Shown here: positions 61,699 to 64,000 of the stretch, in pieces | How the letters are laid out: each line of letters starts with the position of its first letter | How positions within the stretch are numbered: the stretch's first letter is position 1 | From: Lysinibacillus boronitolerans JCM 21713 = 10a = NBRC 103108 | GTDB taxonomy: Bacteria; Bacillota; Bacilli; Bacillales_A; Planococcaceae | Reading direction: 5' to 3' | Assembly: GCF_000772935.1 (NCBI RefSeq) | Contig: NZ_JPVR01000076.1 | Coordinates: 1-64,000, forward strand | Length of the DNA stretch: 64,000 nt | The notes under the pieces: generated by a model | Told to the model about the DNA's origin: nothing | Databases searched by the model: none | Seen by the model: the letters and a program-made list of their open reading frames with translations, nothing else | Position numbers and translations under genes: made by a program

Positions 61699-63630
61699 TT
61701 ATTTTGTAATTTCTGCTTTAATAGCTGCTAGGAAATCCTCAAAGCTAATTGTTTCGGAATCTTTCGAGCCATAACGTCGCACGTTTACGCCATTTGCCTC
61801 TACCTCTTTATCCCCGATAACAAGCATATAAGGAATCTTTTTCATTTGTGCTTCACGGATTTTATAGCCTAATTTCTCTTCACGATCATCCATTTCGACA
61901 CGTAAACCAGCCGCAGTAAGTTGCTCTTCAATTTGCTTTGCATAGTCGAAGTGAGCTTCATTCGATACTGGAATAACTTCAACTTGTACCGGCGCTAACC
62001 AAGTTGGGAATGCTCCTTTGTATTCTTCAATTAAGAAGGCAACAAAACGTTCCATTGTTGATACAACACCACGGTGGATAACAACTGGACGATGAGGCTT
62101 ACCATCTTCCCCAACATAAGTTAGGTCGAAGCGTTCTGGTAATAAGAAGTCTAATTGCACTGTAGATAAAGTCTCTTCTTTCCCAATCGCTGTTTTTACT
62201 TGAACGTCAAGTTTAGGACCATAGAATGCAGCCTCACCTTCCGCTTCAAAGTAGTCTAAGCCAAGTTCATCCATTGCTTCTTTTAGCATGCTTTGTGCTT
62301 TTTCCCACATTGCATCATCATCGAAGTATTTCTCAGTATCTGCTGGGTCGCGATAAGATAAACGGAATGAGTAATCATTAAGATCGAAATCTTTATAAAC
62401 CTCTAAAATTAACTGTACTACTTTTTGGAATTCCGCTTTAATTTGATCTGGGCGAACAAAAATATGGGCATCATTTAATGTCATCCCACGAACACGTTGT
62501 AAGCCTGAAACAGCCCCTGACATTTCGTAACGGTGCATTGTGCCAAGCTCTGCAATACGCAATGGAAGGTTACGGTATGAATGCATGCTGTTTTTGTACA
62601 CCATCATATGGTGAGGACAGTTCATCGGACGCATAATTAATGTCTCATTATCCATTTCCATTGGTGGGAAAATTGAATCTTGATAATGATCCCAGTGACC
62701 AGAAGTTTGATAAAGCTCCTTAGAACCTAATACTGGTGTATAAACATGCTTATAGCCAAGTGATAATTCTTTATCGACAATATAACGTTCAATAACACGA
62801 CGAATTGTTGCACCATTTGGTAACCAAAGTGGTAAACCTTGGCCAACCTTTTGAGACGTTGTGAACAGTTCTAATTCTTTTCCGATTTTACGGTGATCAC
62901 GTTCTTTTGCTTCTTCTAGCATTTGGAGGTGGTGTTTTAATTCCTCTTTTTTGAAGAACGCTGTACCATAAATACGTTGTAACATTTTGTTATCAGAGTT
63001 CCCTCTCCAGTAAGCACCCGCTAATGATAAAAGCTTGAATTCACGAAGTTTACCAGTAGATGGTACGTGGATACCACGGCAAAGATCAAAAAACTCGCCT
63101 TGATAATAAATAGATACTTGCTCATCTGCAGGAATGGCTTCAAGTAATTCTAATTTATACTCATCGCCAATTTCTTCATAAAGCGCTTGTGCTTCTGCAC
63201 GGCTTACATTTTTGCGTTCCACCTCAAGGTTTTCAGCAATAATTTTCTTCATTTCTTTTTCAATGGCAGGTAGATCTTCTGCAGTGATTGGTGTTGGTGA
63301 GTCAATATCATAGTAGAAACCACCTTCAATTACCGGACCAATCCCAAGCTTTACATCTGGGAATAGACGTTTAATAGCTTGAGCTGTTAAATGGGCAGTT
63401 GAGTGACGTAAAATTTCAAGTGCTTCCTCATCATCTTGTGTAATGATTGCAATTGTTGCATCCTCTTCAATTGGTGTTTTTAAATCCACTAACACACCAT
63501 TAATTTTACCTGCATAAGCTTTTTTACGTAAGCCAGGGCTAATGGATAATGCTACGTCATCAGTTGATGTGCCTTTTGCAAATTCCTTTACAGCGCCATC
63601 TGGGAAAGTTAATTTAATCATTTCTGACAT
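61699..63630 (-). CDS. thrS: Threonine-tRNA ligase
   Basis: A 643-residue class II synthetase. An N-terminal TGS domain, the editing domain with [16 protein letters not shown] and [11 protein letters not shown], the catalytic core with [30 protein letters not shown] and [19 protein letters not shown], and the C-terminal anticodon domain ([18 protein letters not shown]) follow in order. AAGGAG precedes the ATG. Regulated by the T-box at the right edge. Confidence 0.97.
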   Translation of the reverse strand: MSEMIKLTFPDGAVKEFAKGTSTDDVALSISPGLRKKAYAGKINGVLVDLKTPIEEDATIAIITQDDEEALEILRHSTAHLTAQAIKRLFPDVKLGIGPVIEGGFYYDIDSPTPITAEDLPAIEKEMKKIIAENLEVERKNVSRAEAQALYEEIGDEYKLELLEAIPADEQVSIYYQGEFFDLCRGIHVPSTGKLREFKLLSLAGAYWRGNSDNKMLQRIYGTAFFKKEELKHHLQMLEEAKERDHRKIGKELELFTTSQKVGQGLPLWLPNGATIRRVIERYIVDKELSLGYKHVYTPVLGSKELYQTSGHWDHYQDSIFPPMEMDNETLIMRPMNCPHHMMVYKNSMHSYRNLPLRIAELGTMHRYEMSGAVSGLQRVRGMTLNDAHIFVRPDQIKAEFQKVVQLILEVYKDFDLNDYSFRLSYRDPADTEKYFDDDAMWEKAQSMLKEAMDELGLDYFEAEGEAAFYGPKLDVQVKTAIGKEETLSTVQLDFLLPERFDLTYVGEDGKPHRPVVIHRGVVSTMERFVAFLIEEYKGAFPTWLAPVQVEVIPVSNEAHFDYAKQIEEQLTAAGLRVEMDDREEKLGYKIREAQMKKIPYMLVIGDKEVEANGVNVRRYGSKDSETISFEDFLAAIKAEITK

Positions 63631-63762
63631 ATTCTTTGCACTCCTTTGTTTTTGATAAATACATAATGCTTGATGAGCAATGTTTGTGTGACTCTACGGC
63701 TTGGTTTGAGCGAAGCCACCACTTCTCACATCGATTTCAATGAAATCTGAGAAAAATAAAAA

Positions 63763-64000
63763 AAGCTCCGTCCCTCACAAAAGGGACGAAGCGTATGCTC
63801 GTGGTTCCACCCTTCTTCCTTCCGACTTACATAAAGTCAGACGAAGCTCAAGGCTAGCTAACGGGCTAGGGACCGGCGAAAGATTATCCCTTTCGCTGCT
63901 CAGTAGGTAGTAAATAATGTGCCCATACTAGGAAGTTTTCAGCCGATGACTTCCCTCTCTTAAAGCTGATACACAAAATTCATGTCCTCATCAATGCATA
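63763..64000 (-). promoter_or_regulatory. T-box leader of thrS (Thr specifier), running to the window edge
   Basis: The minus strand has AAGGGTGGAACCACGAG near 63813-63797 and a terminator hairpin (GCTTCGTCCCT...AGGGACGGAGC and a T run) at 63792-63763. The specifier region reads TTT-ACT-ACC, with ACT (Thr) at 63911-63909; ACC next to it would also be Thr. The 5' end of stem I probably extends past the window. Confidence 0.88.

Overview
The window is chromosomal DNA from a low-GC, spore-forming Bacillales bacterium, most probably Lysinibacillus or a close relative. The evidence is the AT-rich base composition, the spore genes (gerE, sspI, an sspH-like gene, a SleL/YaaH-like LysM-GH18 protein), T-box and lysine-riboswitch leaders, and a gene order that follows Bacillus subtilis from thrS-infC-rpmI-rplT through ysdABC, sspI, ysgA, pheST, the mutS2 and fad/etf region, uvrC-lysC and sdhCAB to ysnB. 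Nearly all genes lie on the minus strand. Assignments rest on recognised motifs, gene order and remembered family sequences; no database search was run.

Region by region. 1-1.9 kb: a decayed integrative element (ImmA/IrrE-type peptidase pseudogene, tyrosine-integrase pseudogene) against the 3' end of a tRNA-Arg(UCU). 2.1-6.1 kb: accessory genes (SDR dehydrogenase, an uncharacterised helical protein, a YqjF-like protein, a 53-residue DUF2639-like protein, SelO). 6.2-14.6 kb: ysnB-rdgB-rph-racE-ysmB-gerE-ysmA-sdhBAC and yslB; gerM, normally between racE and rph, is absent. 14.6-25.6 kb: lysC with a lysine riboswitch and an internal start, uvrC, trxA, a permease behind a Leu T-box, then etfA-etfB-fadB-fadR and lcfA for beta-oxidation, with FadR-like operators. 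25.9-32.5 kb: a 26-residue membrane protein, yshE, mutS2, polX, cvpA, zapA, rnhC. 32.5-34 kb: a NERD-domain gene flanked on both sides by 21-bp-periodic repeats. 34-38.7 kb: pheST with a Phe T-box, and ysgA.

38.8-47.5 kb is an accessory block inserted between ysgA and sspI: a Nudix hydrolase, an RsbQ-like hydrolase with a PAS-GGDEF diguanylate cyclase, a berberine-bridge-type flavoenzyme, spore genes, a membrane EAL protein and an orphan sigma factor. 47.7-57.3 kb: sspI, glcD, an organosulfur uptake and oxidation cluster like B. subtilis ytmI-tcy-ytmO-ytnIJ (no ABC ATPase), its LysR regulator, a multi-hairpin candidate small RNA, and argF. 57.5-64 kb: ysdC, a dimeric dUTPase, ysdB, ysdA, rplT-rpmI-infC (AUU start, L20 leader) and thrS with its T-box running off the right edge.

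The most interesting points are: (i) an rsbQ-rsbP-like pair in which the usual PP2C phosphatase output appears replaced by GGDEF, suggesting an RsbQ/PAS input into c-di-GMP; (ii) a four-hairpin RNA candidate downstream of argF with two hairpins showing the same ACAGAGGG loop; (iii) face-to-face sdhC/yslB promoters; (iv) the 21-bp repeat system around the NERD gene; (v) small genes of 53, 54 and 26 codons that length cut-offs miss.
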